NCBI RefSeq assembly: GCF_045689245.1 | Contig: NZ_CP136865.1 | Location: 1,798,001 to 1,862,000, forward strand | Source of the DNA: Congregibacter brevis | GTDB lineage: Bacteria > Pseudomonadota > Gammaproteobacteria > Pseudomonadales > Halieaceae | Reading direction: 5' to 3' | DNA length: 64,000 nt | The notes under the pieces: model-generated | Database searches by the model: none | What the model was told of the DNA's origin: nothing | Seen by the model: only the letters and a program-made list of their open reading frames with translations | Position numbers and translations under genes: made by a program | In this document: positions 41,003-49,566 of the stretch, in pieces | Numbering within the stretch: position 1 is the stretch's first letter | Layout: every line of letters starts with the position of its first letter

Positions 41003-42262
41003 ATGGCTGAAGCAGCTTTAGCAAGCGTTCATAGCAGCGTACCCGATCCGAGTTCTATCCCCCTTGAAGCCCTGAATGTTGCCCAGGCAGAAATCTTTCA
41101 GGCCAATGTCCACGGTGAATACTTCCGTCGTCTTCGTCGAGAAGCACCGGTGCACTTTTGCCCCGACAGTCAGTTTGGACCCTATTGGTCGATTACGAAG
41201 TACAACGACATTATGGCAGTAGACACTGATCACACGCGGTTTTCTTCAGAGCGCGACATTGTTATTGGCGATCAGCCCCAGGGTTTTGCGCCGCCGATGT
41301 TCATTGCCATGGATAATCCCAAGCACGATGCGCAGCGAAAGACGGTACAGCCTGCGGTGGCCCCTCAGCGGCTCAACGAGCTTCAGGATCTTATTCGTCA
41401 ACGCGTGATAACTATTTTGGACAGTCTTCCCGTGGGCGAAGAGTTCGATTGGGTGGAGAGAGTATCAAAAGAGCTAACTACGCAGATGCTTGCCACTCTC
41501 TTTGATTTTCCTTTCGAAGATCGGCACCTGCTGCCTTATTGGTCTGATGTCACGACCACCTCCGAGACCGTCGGCGTTGAGGTGGACATGAACGAGCGTC
41601 AGCGAGTGCTGGGGGAGTGTCTCGAGTACTTCAGTCGCTTGTGGCGGGAGCGCGCGGCGCAGCCCATGAAGTTCGATTTCATTTCGCTGCTGGCCCACGG
41701 CGAGGATACAAAGGACATGATTGATAAGCCCGAAGAGTTCCTCGGGAATCTCATGTTGCTGATCGTCGGCGGTAATGACACTACGAGAAACTCTATATCA
41801 GCAGGGGTGGTCGAGCTGAATCGCAATCCCGAGGAATACGCGAAGCTCACCGCGAATCCGGATTTAGTGACGAATATGGTGTCGGAGATTATTCGTTACC
41901 AGACGCCTTTGGGGCATATGCGACGCACCGCTCTCGAGGACGTTGATTTTCGCGGTCAGAAAATCAAGAAAGGCGATCGAGTGGTCATGTGGTACGTATC
42001 AGGAAACAGGGATGAAGAAGTGATAGATCGCCCCGATGAATTCCTTATTGATCGTGAGAAAGCGCGTCAGCATCTCTCTTTTGGATTTGGGATTCACCGC
42101 TGTATGGGTAACCGCGTGGGCGAGATGCAGCTGCGTATTCTCTGGGAAGAGATTCTCCAGCGATTTGAACGTGTGGAGGTGGTCGGCGAACCCGAGCGTG
42201 TATTGTCTAACTTCGTCATGGGGTACTCGAAGCTTCCCGTAGTGCTGCACGCTAAGGCGTAG
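41003..42262 (+). CDS. Cytochrome P450, CYP153-like
   Basis: Soluble P450 of 419 residues. The haem thiolate is Cys 367 in FGFGIHRCMGNR; the I-helix carries GGNDTTRNS (about 256-264) with the acid-Thr pair; EIIRYQTPLGHMRR holds the ExxR helix. FGPYWSITKYNDI, FIAMDNPKHDAQR and MQLRILWEEILQRFE match CYP153 alkane omega-hydroxylases closely, so terminal hydroxylation of alkanes or fatty acids is the likely reaction. CYP153 needs a ferredoxin and reductase; neither is next to it, so they must be encoded elsewhere. ATG start with AGCGAGGA upstream. The metallo-hydrolase gene follows after 6 nt, so the two form an operon. Confidence 0.93.
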   Translation: MAEAALASVHSSVPDPSSIPLEALNVAQAEIFQANVHGEYFRRLRREAPVHFCPDSQFGPYWSITKYNDIMAVDTDHTRFSSERDIVIGDQPQGFAPPMFIAMDNPKHDAQRKTVQPAVAPQRLNELQDLIRQRVITILDSLPVGEEFDWVERVSKELTTQMLATLFDFPFEDRHLLPYWSDVTTTSETVGVEVDMNERQRVLGECLEYFSRLWRERAAQPMKFDFISLLAHGEDTKDMIDKPEEFLGNLMLLIVGGNDTTRNSISAGVVELNRNPEEYAKLTANPDLVTNMVSEIIRYQTPLGHMRRTALEDVDFRGQKIKKGDRVVMWYVSGNRDEEVIDRPDEFLIDREKARQHLSFGFGIHRCMGNRVGEMQLRILWEEILQRFERVEVVGEPERVLSNFVMGYSKLPVVLHAKA

Positions 42263-42268
42263 ACGCCC

Positions 42269-43546
42269 GTGACTGATTTACTGGAGATTTCATCCGGGGT
42301 GATTGATGGTCGCGTCGACCTCGAACAATCGGGTCCACTGAACCGCATCAATCACCAGTTATCCGAGCTTTCCGAGAGCACGGCGGTAGTTGAGGCTTTT
42401 TCTCATTGCATTGTCTTTAAGACCGATGAGGGACTAGTAGCTTTTGATACGTCCAACGAGCAGGGAGGTAAGCGCTGTGTCGATGCCATTCGGCACTGGA
42501 CTGACGATCCATTTCATTCGGTGGTGTTCACCCACGGGCATATTGACCATGTGGGTGGCTGCGGGGCCTTTTGCAGCGAGGCGCAGAGGCCGAGCATTGT
42601 CGCCCACGAAAACGTACTGCAGCGTTTTGAGCGGTACCGACTGACTAACGGCTACAACCATGTAATCAATGAAAGGCAGTTTGGTCAGTTCAAGCGCCGT
42701 GGCTACGATCTTGCGGGTGATGCTCAGTTTCTACCCACGACAACACCGAACCCCGATCAGACTTACGATCATGCCCATACACTTACCGCCGGTGACACTC
42801 GCTTCGAATTGCGCCACGCCAAGGGAGAGACCGACGATCACACCTGGGCCTGGGTGCCGTCGCAGCGTGCCATTTGTGCCGGTGACTTTTTTATCTGGGC
42901 TTTTCCTAATGCGGGTAATCCGCAAAAAGCCCAGCGTTATCCGCGAGAGTGGGCTCAGGCCTTGCGCGATATGGCGGCCATGGAGGCGGAGTTGTTTTTA
43001 CCGGCCCACGGTCTGCCAATTTGCGGCAAGGAGCGGATAGCGACGGTGCTAGATGATGTCGCCAGTGCCTTGGAGTTTCTGGTGGACGAAACTCTTACAC
43101 TCATGAATGCCGGAGCTCGCCTCAGCGACATCATACACAGCATCAAAATACCGAATACGCTTACCGACAAGCCATGGCTTGCTCCCACCTATGATGAGCC
43201 TGAGTTTGTGATTCGCAATCTCTGGCGGCTCTACGGTGGTTGGTACGACGGAAACCCCGCCAACCTAAAGCCGGCGGCCGATAGCAAATTGGCACAAGAG
43301 CTTGCGGCTCTGGCCGGTGGTGCAGCAAAGCTGGCCGCACGAGCGCTGGAACTGACAGATAGCGATGTGCGCAGTGCTTGTCATCTAATTGAGATGGCTA
43401 GCCTTGCAGAGCCCGAGAACGCTGACATCCATGCAGTGCGAGCGGAGGTTTACCAGCGGCGTCGAGCGGGAGAGTCTTCACTGATGGCCAAGGGTATTTA
43501 TGGATCGGCGGCCAACGAATCAAAGGCTAAATCAGACGCGCCCTAG
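42269..43546 (+). CDS. Alkylsulfatase-like MBL-fold protein
   Basis: A 425-residue metallo-beta-lactamase-fold protein. FTHGHIDHVGGCG holds the HxHxDH metal motif, KGETDDHTWAW the next ligand region and PAHGLPICG a later His. The C-terminal ~130 residues (VDETLTLMNAGARLSDIIHS; WRLYGGWYDGNPANLKPA; a helical bundle) are the alkylsulfatase dimerisation domain seen in SdsA1-type enzymes. It lacks a signal peptide, so it is cytoplasmic. It may cleave alkyl sulfate or related esters, matching the neighbouring CYP153 hydroxylase. GTG start, 6 nt after the P450 stop. Length is shorter than SdsA1 because an SCP2-like lipid-binding domain is missing. Confidence 0.88.
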   Translation: MTDLLEISSGVIDGRVDLEQSGPLNRINHQLSELSESTAVVEAFSHCIVFKTDEGLVAFDTSNEQGGKRCVDAIRHWTDDPFHSVVFTHGHIDHVGGCGAFCSEAQRPSIVAHENVLQRFERYRLTNGYNHVINERQFGQFKRRGYDLAGDAQFLPTTTPNPDQTYDHAHTLTAGDTRFELRHAKGETDDHTWAWVPSQRAICAGDFFIWAFPNAGNPQKAQRYPREWAQALRDMAAMEAELFLPAHGLPICGKERIATVLDDVASALEFLVDETLTLMNAGARLSDIIHSIKIPNTLTDKPWLAPTYDEPEFVIRNLWRLYGGWYDGNPANLKPAADSKLAQELAALAGGAAKLAARALELTDSDVRSACHLIEMASLAEPENADIHAVRAEVYQRRRAGESSLMAKGIYGSAANESKAKSDAP

Positions 43547-43577
43547 CTGTTTAGAAAGGGCGCGTTGTTCGGTCTCT

Positions 43578-43613
43578 TGTAACTTAGGCTGTAACGTAGT
43601 CTGTAACTTAGGC
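43578..43613. repeat. Three tandem 12-bp repeats at the MAPEG 3' end
   Basis: Units TGTAACTTAGGC, TGTAACGTAGTC, TGTAACTTAGGC lie head to tail. The last overlaps the MAPEG stop codon and, on the minus strand, units 1 and 3 each supply an in-frame TAA, while unit 2 lacks it. Confidence 0.85.
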
Positions 43614-43985
43614 GATGACTGCGCCTACTCCCGCAGCGATCAGTAGACCCAGCGTCGGGAAAAGACTTAGAGCAAAACCGAGACCTCTCGTGGAGGGGTC
43701 TTTAGTGTACGCCACGGAGTAAAGCGCTCTGCCCAGCAGGTACAGAACCCCGACTCCAGCGATGATTGCATTGGGCCAATAGACTGCTGCGAGTAGCAGC
43801 GCCGGAAGAAAGCACACTAGGAGCTCTAGGGTGTTCATTTGTATACGAAAAGCCCGATCGAACATTTCATGGCCAGATGTAGCTGGAGCGGCGACGTCAT
43901 AGAGCCCCCGGGCGCGACCCACCATTATGCCGAAGTAAATAAACTGAATAACGGCGAGCACCGCAACGATGTGTACGTAGTTCAT
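43608..43985 (-). CDS. MAPEG family membrane protein
   Basis: A 125-residue protein with four hydrophobic helices. The MAPEG (membrane-associated eicosanoid/glutathione metabolism) pattern is seen in the central DRAFRIQMNTLELLVCFLPA and in LGRALYSVAYTKDPSTRGLGF. Eukaryotic relatives are glutathione-dependent transferases or peroxidases; bacterial ones are mostly uncharacterised. Start ATG 43985 has AAGGA about 6 nt upstream; an in-frame extension to 44057 adds 24 residues that do not look like a leader. It is convergent with the P450/MBL operon, so any link to lipid oxidation is not supported by co-transcription. Confidence 0.9.
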   Translation of the reverse strand: MNYVHIVAVLAVIQFIYFGIMVGRARGLYDVAAPATSGHEMFDRAFRIQMNTLELLVCFLPALLLAAVYWPNAIIAGVGVLYLLGRALYSVAYTKDPSTRGLGFALSLFPTLGLLIAAGVGAVIA

Positions 43986-44183
43986 GGGGTTCCTTTTCTC
44001 ACGAATGGAGCAGTTTGTGTTTTGTGGTGTTTTTCCAATGGTGCAGCCTACGTCCATATTTAGCTACTGTTTTTGGTTTTAAGACTAACGGTTTGGGTCG
44101 AGGGTCTAAAATAGCGACAGGTTTGTCACCCTTAATCGACACTCAGTTGCTTTGGATAGCAATGAATATTACCTAGGACGGAC

Positions 44184-44432
44184 ATGAACGAAAGCAAAGA
44201 AAAAGATGCTGAAATTGGCAAAGACTTCTTCCTCCAGCTCCATCGGATCACAGCGAGACTGGCAAAACGTCACGAGATATCTATCGATCGTTCAGTGGAC
44301 TATTTGTTGGCGGGGTCTTTGTTTACGGCGGCTCATGTTTACGGCCTCAGTATTGACGATACCGTCGAAGTGATCCAAGAGATTGCTGAATCAGTGCAGC
44401 AGGACGATTTTCCACAGGAAACACGGCATTGA
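44184..44432 (+). CDS. Small acidic helical protein, unknown
   Basis: Not recognised. The 82-residue product is highly charged at its start (MNESKEKDAEIGKDFF), then has helices at about 17-30 (LQLHRITARLAKRHEI) and 36-75 with DYLLAGSLFTAAHVYGLSI. It has no signal peptide and no Cys. A good ribosome-binding site (AGGA) precedes ATG. It sits alone between the divergent MAPEG gene and a gene-free stretch, with no clear operon partner. Coding status is favoured by the ribosome-binding site and balanced composition. Confidence 0.65.
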   Translation: MNESKEKDAEIGKDFFLQLHRITARLAKRHEISIDRSVDYLLAGSLFTAAHVYGLSIDDTVEVIQEIAESVQQDDFPQETRH

Positions 44433-44794
44433 TAGCCTCATACGAGACATGATTGCAGAATTATGTAAAGTTTAGCGGTAGAGCGGGAAGGTCAGAGTTT
44501 TGGTGTTGGATACTCGTGCTGTTTATCATCAACTTGGTTTTGAGTGTTGCCGACGCTCGCGGTTGGCGTGCGACGTCTCCATGATGTTGGGCGCTCGGGC
44601 TGCTGGCTGCTAATACAAGTTGTGGCTATTATCGGGAGCATGCTGTTGTGGTGCTGTCGTGTTGCTGTTGTAGCGGTACGTGCAGGCAAGTGAAGCAGGC
44701 GGTAACGCGTGGGTAGACTCGGTTCAGAGCTGGGCTCAATAACCGCTGCCATCAGCAGCGAGCGGCGGCACCCTAAATCATGAGGAGGATTTCT
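44433..44794. other. Gene-free stretch before the DUF4410 gene
   Basis: About 360 bases without a convincing gene. A minus-strand open frame of 86 codons (44492-44752) has no ribosome-binding site and a Pro/Thr/Arg composition unlike the neighbours, so it is not called. The plus strand has short hydrophobic fragments that stop quickly. No repeat, RNA gene or clear promoter was seen; the only strong signal is AGGAGG just before the DUF4410 start. Confidence 0.4.
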
Positions 44795-45352
44795 ATGCGT
44801 TTGCTTAGTACTAAATCAGCAGCACTAACTTGTGGCCTATTCATTCTCAGTGGCGGCGCGGTGGCTGAAGAAAAGTTAAGCCATGGCGCTGCGGTATTTT
44901 CCAAGGACACCGCCATCCACGTGCATCTGTTCGACACCTCGCGGGCCGATCTAGGCAAGTCAAAACATGCTGATATCGCGAGGTCCATGGCAAACTCCGC
45001 GCCGCACTTGCTAGCGGCAGATATCGTCAATGCACTCCGCGAGGCGGGCTTTACCAAGGTGACCCTCGACGAGTCCGAGAGCGGGGCCGTCGACGACGCT
45101 CTCCAGCTAACCGGAAGGTTTACCAAGCTAGACCCGGGCAGTCAAAACTTGCGGGTCTGGATTGGATTTGGTGCTGGGAAAAGCGAGGTCTGCATCTCTG
45201 GAAAACTCTCAACGCCAGAAGGGAATGAGGTTGCTGAATTCGATGACTGCAAGAGCGGTCTCGGGTGGGGGCAGAGCGGACCGCAGGGCGACAAAGGGGC
45301 CGAGGTGCTTGGCGATCGCGTAGCAGGACGCATTATTGGCCTCTCTGACTAG
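44795..45352 (+). CDS. Secreted DUF4410-type protein
   Basis: A 185-residue exported protein: signal peptide MRLLSTKSAALTCGLFILS (cleavage near GGAVAEE) and a DUF4410-like core with AHLLAADIVNALREAGF-type helix, DDALQLTGRFTKLDPGSQNLRV and the Gly/Cys strands WIGFGAGKSEVCISGKL; the two Cys (VCIS and DDCK) may pair. Family members are periplasmic and of unknown function. AGGAGG lies 6 nt before ATG 44795, favouring it over the ATG five codons upstream. The stop (TAG) is followed by one base and the ATG of the DUF900 lipoprotein (TAGCATG), indicating coupled translation. Confidence 0.82.
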   Translation: MRLLSTKSAALTCGLFILSGGAVAEEKLSHGAAVFSKDTAIHVHLFDTSRADLGKSKHADIARSMANSAPHLLAADIVNALREAGFTKVTLDESESGAVDDALQLTGRFTKLDPGSQNLRVWIGFGAGKSEVCISGKLSTPEGNEVAEFDDCKSGLGWGQSGPQGDKGAEVLGDRVAGRIIGLSD

Positions 45353-45353
45353 C

Positions 45354-46658
45354 ATGACGCTTCGTGGCGTAACGTTTCTGGTCACTGCGCTGGCGGTAGC
45401 GGGCTGTGCAGGACCGCAGATCGAACCCTTGATGCCGACACCGATCTTGTTTTCTGAGCTGAACCTAAGTCCTCTGGACAACATTCCCGAGGATCAACGT
45501 TGGAAGCCGCGGAAGGTCTATTATGCGACTACCAGGCAGCGCGACGTCGATCTGCAGCGTATTAACTACGGTAACGACGAGAGTGACGTGATTTCTGCAG
45601 GGATGTCGCTTATCGGTTTCGGCGGTGACAGCCTTACTTGGTCTGATCTAAGCGATTACTCGCGCAGCGCCGAGCGTCCCAACGTCGTTGAACTCTCTGT
45701 TGCGGGGCTACTGGAGGCAGGTAAATTCCGGCCGTCGATGGAGGGACCTGTATCCGAAAATGCGGCTGAAGGCTTGGCCTGGTTAATGGCGGATATGAAC
45801 CGGTCTATCGCGTCGGCTCGAGACAAAGATCTCCTCATCTATGTACACGGTGCGAAAGTGAATTTTTATAATGCGAATGCTTTCGCGGCGCAGCTGGACC
45901 ATTTCATGGGTAGGGACATGACGTCTATTGCCTTTTCATGGCCCACTCGCCAAAACATACTTTCTTACGGCATTGGCGACGATGTAGACCGAGCTTATAG
46001 GGCGGCGCCTTCCCTTGCATCACTCATTGAAGTTCTTGCTGGGCAATCGGACGCACGCCGAATCAATATTGTTTGCTGGAGTGCCGGCGGACGTGTGGTG
46101 ACTAGCGCCTTGGAAGAACTCTATAACCGGAATAAAGGTAGTGGCCAAGATCCCCGAGAGCAGTTCCGCTTGGGTACGGTTTACTTTGCGGCTGCAGACG
46201 TACCGACGTCAGATTTTGTTGAAGCTCTCCCGGAAATCAATGGCCTGGTTGATCGTGTTGTAGTGACGCTGTCCTCCAAAGATGGTGCGTTAGATATGGG
46301 GTCAACATTTATGGGCGGCGGTGCTCGCATCGGTCAAAAGAGTCAGGATTTGACGGAAGAGGCCTTAAATACCTTGATCGCCGCGGACAGACTCGAGGTG
46401 ATTGATGTATCCCGCGACTGGGAAGGGCGCGGCTTCGATATTACGGGTCACCGCTATTGGATCAATCATCCATGGGCGAGTAGCGATCTGGTACTTGCGG
46501 TAAGAAGTGACCTGCGCGCCAAGGAACGCGGCTTAGAGCCGACGGAGCTCGATGTTTTGTGGGCGATACCAGCGGATTATCCCGAACGCCTGAAATCGCT
46601 GTTAACTCGAGAGGGAGTGAGGCTTCGCGAGGTGTCTACTGCAGACGATGCGAACTAG
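45354..46658 (+). CDS. DUF900 alpha/beta hydrolase lipoprotein
   Basis: A 434-residue lipoprotein (MTLRGVTFLVTALAVAGCAG, lipobox VAGC) of the DUF900 hydrolase group: IYVHGAKVNFYNANAFAA (HG oxyanion strand), SIAFSWPTRQNIL, a nucleophile elbow NIVCWSAGGRVV, and ITGHRYW as candidate catalytic His. The elbow is CWSAGG instead of the usual GxSxG, so the first Gly is replaced by Cys; activity may be kept, since the Ser remains. The partner DUF4410 gene is one base upstream. It is a paralogue of the DUF900 gene near 14.4 kb, but longer at the N-terminus. Confidence 0.85.
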   Translation: MTLRGVTFLVTALAVAGCAGPQIEPLMPTPILFSELNLSPLDNIPEDQRWKPRKVYYATTRQRDVDLQRINYGNDESDVISAGMSLIGFGGDSLTWSDLSDYSRSAERPNVVELSVAGLLEAGKFRPSMEGPVSENAAEGLAWLMADMNRSIASARDKDLLIYVHGAKVNFYNANAFAAQLDHFMGRDMTSIAFSWPTRQNILSYGIGDDVDRAYRAAPSLASLIEVLAGQSDARRINIVCWSAGGRVVTSALEELYNRNKGSGQDPREQFRLGTVYFAAADVPTSDFVEALPEINGLVDRVVVTLSSKDGALDMGSTFMGGGARIGQKSQDLTEEALNTLIAADRLEVIDVSRDWEGRGFDITGHRYWINHPWASSDLVLAVRSDLRAKERGLEPTELDVLWAIPADYPERLKSLLTREGVRLREVSTADDAN

Positions 46659-46684
46659 CAGAGGTTCTGCTAACTATCTTTTTT
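46656..46684 (+). terminator. Possible rho-independent terminator after DUF900 gene
   Basis: TAGCAGA-ggt-TCTGCTA forms a perfect 7-bp hairpin that includes the DUF900 TAG stop, followed after five bases by TCTTTTTT. The gap before the T-run weakens it as a classical terminator. It lies between two convergent genes. Confidence 0.4.
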
Positions 46685-47555
46685 GCAGGTCCTGTGCTTT
46701 TAGCTCACTAATAATATCTGCGCTGACCCAATAGATATCTATGTTGTTGTTTTCTGGATCGACACCTCTGTTGAACAATAGGTATTTGCCGTCAGAGGTC
46801 ACGGTGGCATAGGCATCCCACTTGTCTGAATTCACCCCTTCACCCATGTTGATTGCCTCACCCCAAGAACCATCAGGCTGGCGAAAACTGATGTAAAGGT
46901 CAGAGTCTCCAAAACCGTCTTCTCTCTCACTATCCCAAATTAGATAGCTTTCGTCCGGCGCGATAAAGGGGTGAGCGGTCCATTCGCCGGTATTAACCAT
47001 TGGGCCCATCTCCTTTGGCTCACGGCGCTCGCCGCCGATAAGCGGAGAGATCCGGATTAGGTCGTCGCTCTTATAGTCATCAAAGACATAGGTGCCTTTT
47101 GCGGAGGCTGATAGCCGCATGATTCCCCAATCCTCCCGCTGGAACATAGGGCCCAGTTCCTGGCGCTCTGACCAATCGTCGCCTACACGATCTTTGTAGC
47201 CTTCAGCCATATGCATGCGCTGGCCATCGGGTGAGAAGGTGACTTCTCCGTCGCGGCGAAACTCCGTATATTTTCTCCAGATATCGCCTTCCTGACGGAA
47301 GCCCACTACGGTAGGCACTTTGTATTCGCCACCATTGGTTGTGAAGTAAAACTCATGCATACCGGGTGCGAAGACTCCTTCTACTTCCCAGCCATCGGTA
47401 GAAACGATATCTGGCGCAAACACCTCGGCGCGGTTACCTGGGGGTGTCTGGCCCATGTAAGGGCCGTCAAGCTCAGGAAACTCTCTAGCGTGGCCAATAG
47501 TCGTAACGGCCAGCACTGAAAAATACAGCGCGGAGCGAGCCCAATAAGAATGCAT
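46674..47555 (-). CDS. Secreted PD40/TolB-like beta-propeller protein
   Basis: A 293-residue exported protein: signal peptide MHSYWARSALYFSVLAVTTI (cleavage near GHAREF) and WD40-like PD40 repeats such as GEVTFSPDGQRMHMAEG, PFIAPDESYLIWDSERE and ATVTSDGKYLLFNRG. These repeats form a beta-propeller as in TolB and peptidase-linked sensors; no catalytic domain is attached, so a binding role is likely. I chose ATG 47555, after GGA; an upstream start (47651) would add 32 residues before the signal. It is convergent with the DUF900 gene. Confidence 0.82.
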   Translation of the reverse strand: MHSYWARSALYFSVLAVTTIGHAREFPELDGPYMGQTPPGNRAEVFAPDIVSTDGWEVEGVFAPGMHEFYFTTNGGEYKVPTVVGFRQEGDIWRKYTEFRRDGEVTFSPDGQRMHMAEGYKDRVGDDWSERQELGPMFQREDWGIMRLSASAKGTYVFDDYKSDDLIRISPLIGGERREPKEMGPMVNTGEWTAHPFIAPDESYLIWDSEREDGFGDSDLYISFRQPDGSWGEAINMGEGVNSDKWDAYATVTSDGKYLLFNRGVDPENNNIDIYWVSADIISELKAQDLQKR

Positions 47556-47798
47556 GTGTTTTTCCGTAGCTGCTGGAGCGAGTTGGGGTGTGGGCGTCAT
47601 CTTGCCACGAGCAAATTGATCCGCCATCGAATTCAGGTGAAATGAGTTCATTGCGGGGTAGAGTGAAAACTTTGGCAGAGCTGGCGAGGGAGGTCGTGCG
47701 TTCGGCGAAGGCTCCTATTCGCCAAAGGATGCGCGCTGTTGGGGACTCTTAGTTTCTTCTATTCTCTCTGCTAACAAGTCACAGACAAGGAATAGAGC

Positions 47799-48101
47799 AT
47801 GGACAAGCGATTATGGGTGGGGGACTCTCTGAACGAGAGGGTCGATCAGTTGAATGCAGCATCCCCAGCGCCATGGACATTGAACGAATACGGCAAGCTT
47901 GAAAAAGAATTCAAGTTTGAAGACTTCAATGCCGCCTGGGGGTTTATGTCGCGAGTCGCGCTGTTTGCGGAGCGCACCGACCACCACCCCGAGTGGTTTA
48001 ACGTTTACAACCGTGTTCGCGTCGAACTGACAACCCACGATGTGGGGGGTATATCGGGCAAAGACTTCGCTTTGGCGGTGTTTATGGATAAGTGCGCTTA
48101 G
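47799..48101 (+). CDS. phhB: Pterin-4a-carbinolamine dehydratase
   Basis: A 100-residue cytoplasmic enzyme that dehydrates 4a-hydroxytetrahydropterin in tetrahydrobiopterin recycling. The motif HPEWFNVYNRVRVELTTHD-GG is present, preceded by the His pair TDHHPE; length and fold match the family (about 100-118). The phenylalanine hydroxylase it usually serves is not in the window. Convergent with the YebC gene, 43 nt between stops. Confidence 0.92.
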   Translation: MDKRLWVGDSLNERVDQLNAASPAPWTLNEYGKLEKEFKFEDFNAAWGFMSRVALFAERTDHHPEWFNVYNRVRVELTTHDVGGISGKDFALAVFMDKCA

Positions 48102-48144
48102 ATTTGATCTTTACTCTTGGTAGTTGCGCGCCGTGCGCCGGCCG

Positions 48145-48858
48145 CTAGGCAGCGTTGTGATATATCTTTTGCACATCCTCGAGGTAATCCAGTAAGTCGA
48201 TGAGAGTGTCCATGATCGCCTGATCTTCATCGCCCAGGCTTGTAGTGAGTTGCGGCACAAACTGTATCTCGTCAACGTCAAACTCGGTTTCGCCATACTC
48301 ATCAATGATGGCCTGCCTGGCCTTGAAGTACTCGGTGTGAGGCGTGAAGACGGTCACTTTTCCGTCCTCGCTCTCTATATCGCTGACATCCACGTCAGCC
48401 ATCATCAACGCCTCGAGAACGGCCTCTTCGTCATCGTGAGAGAAAACGAGAATGGCGCTATGATCGAACAGATGGCTGACGCTGCCCGTGTTGCCTAGTT
48501 TGCACTTAGCTTTGTTGAAACACTGACGTACATCGCCAAATGTGCGGTTGGGGTTGTCCGTGAGACAGTCCACGATGACCATGGTACCGTTGGGACCAAA
48601 GCCCTCATAGCGCGCCAGAGCGAAGTCTTCTCCGCCGGTGCCCTTGGCTTTGTCGATGGCCTTATCGATGACGTGGGTGGGGACCTGATCTTTTTTGGCT
48701 CGGTCAATGATACTGCGCAAGGCTAGATTGCCCGCGGGATCCAGTCCGCCAGACTTCGCCGAAACATAGATTTCCCGAGCGTACTTGCTATACACCCGAG
48801 CTTTTTGGTCCGAGGTTTTGGCCATGGACTCTTTTCGGTTTTGGTAGGCTCTACCCAT
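48145..48858 (-). CDS. YebC/PmpR family protein
   Basis: A 237-residue three-domain protein that begins MGRAYQNRKESMAKTSDQKA and continues YSKYAREIYVSAKSGG, the family signature, then VIDKAIDKAKG, ARYEGFGPNGTMVIVDCLTD and GNTGSVSHLFDHSAIL. Family members are described as transcription regulators and as translation factors easing ribosome stalling on proline runs; which applies is not decidable here. The start MGRAYQNRKES resembles the YeeN-type branch rather than YebC proper. Monocistronic, convergent with the dehydratase gene. Confidence 0.92.
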   Translation of the reverse strand: MGRAYQNRKESMAKTSDQKARVYSKYAREIYVSAKSGGLDPAGNLALRSIIDRAKKDQVPTHVIDKAIDKAKGTGGEDFALARYEGFGPNGTMVIVDCLTDNPNRTFGDVRQCFNKAKCKLGNTGSVSHLFDHSAILVFSHDDEEAVLEALMMADVDVSDIESEDGKVTVFTPHTEYFKARQAIIDEYGETEFDVDEIQFVPQLTTSLGDEDQAIMDTLIDLLDYLEDVQKIYHNAA

Positions 48859-48978
48859 AATTTGTATTCATTCTTTTCGTTGACTGGCTGCGCAAGATAA
48901 AGCTTTCAGCATTTTGTATCCAGAGTAAGGTGCTACTCCTGGCGGTTGCCATATCGTTCTCGGTTTCTGTTGAAATCT

Positions 48979-49566
48979 TCACATCATGTACGGCAGTGTT
49001 GAAAGCAGCTGGTTTATCGCCGCGTCCAGGCGCTTTAATTTGGCCGCATCATTTAGATTGAGCTCATCGGCTGAGTAGACTTCGACAGCCGCTTTCCACA
49101 GTGGATTGCCGTCTCCCACTTTTTCAGGTGTGGTAAGGGCTAGGATCAACATGTCTCGTTCATAGGCTCCACCGCCTAGCATTGGGTACATTCGAGCCAG
49201 CTCCAAGAGCTGTTTTTGCTCATCCAATAGTTCATTAGACATGTTCCCAATAAGAGCGGCGAGCAGCACGTATTGACTGTTTGCGGGCGCTACAAAGATA
49301 AACCCCTCTTCACTCAGTCGCTGCTCAACGCGTGAGGTGATCTCTACGGTGGCCAATTCTTCGACTTCGGCGGAGAGGTCACCAGCGATGACGAGGTCGT
49401 TCAGCCAGCTGACTGTATCTCCTCGTTGGGGCTCGAACCCCGGAAGTTGGACACTGATGACCGAGAACTCTGGGAGACGTTCTTCAGGCAGTGATTGAGA
49501 TAAACAGCCCGTCAACAAAAGTGCGCTTAGGGTAATGATCGTTATTGTTTTGATGAAGGTATTCAA
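48979..49566 (-). CDS. Lipoprotein, unknown function
   Basis: A 195-residue lipoprotein (MNTFIKTITIITLSALLLTGCLS; lipobox LTGC, Cys 21) with a mostly mixed fold and a helical C-terminus (LNDAAKLKRLDAAINQLLSTL). The strand QYVLLAALIGNM and the LWKAAVEVYSADE turn resemble DUF4136-like lipoproteins, but I am not confident of the family. TTG start: AAGGAG lies 6 nt upstream and no better ATG gives a complete signal. It is divergent from the DUF3348 operon across 357 nt. Confidence 0.78.
   Translation of the reverse strand: MNTFIKTITIITLSALLLTGCLSQSLPEERLPEFSVISVQLPGFEPQRGDTVSWLNDLVIAGDLSAEVEELATVEITSRVEQRLSEEGFIFVAPANSQYVLLAALIGNMSNELLDEQKQLLELARMYPMLGGGAYERDMLILALTTPEKVGDGNPLWKAAVEVYSADELNLNDAAKLKRLDAAINQLLSTLPYMM

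Noticed and set aside
44492..44752. Minus-strand open frame of 86 codons
   Set aside because: No ribosome-binding site, Pro/Thr/Arg-biased composition and no domain; considered non-coding.
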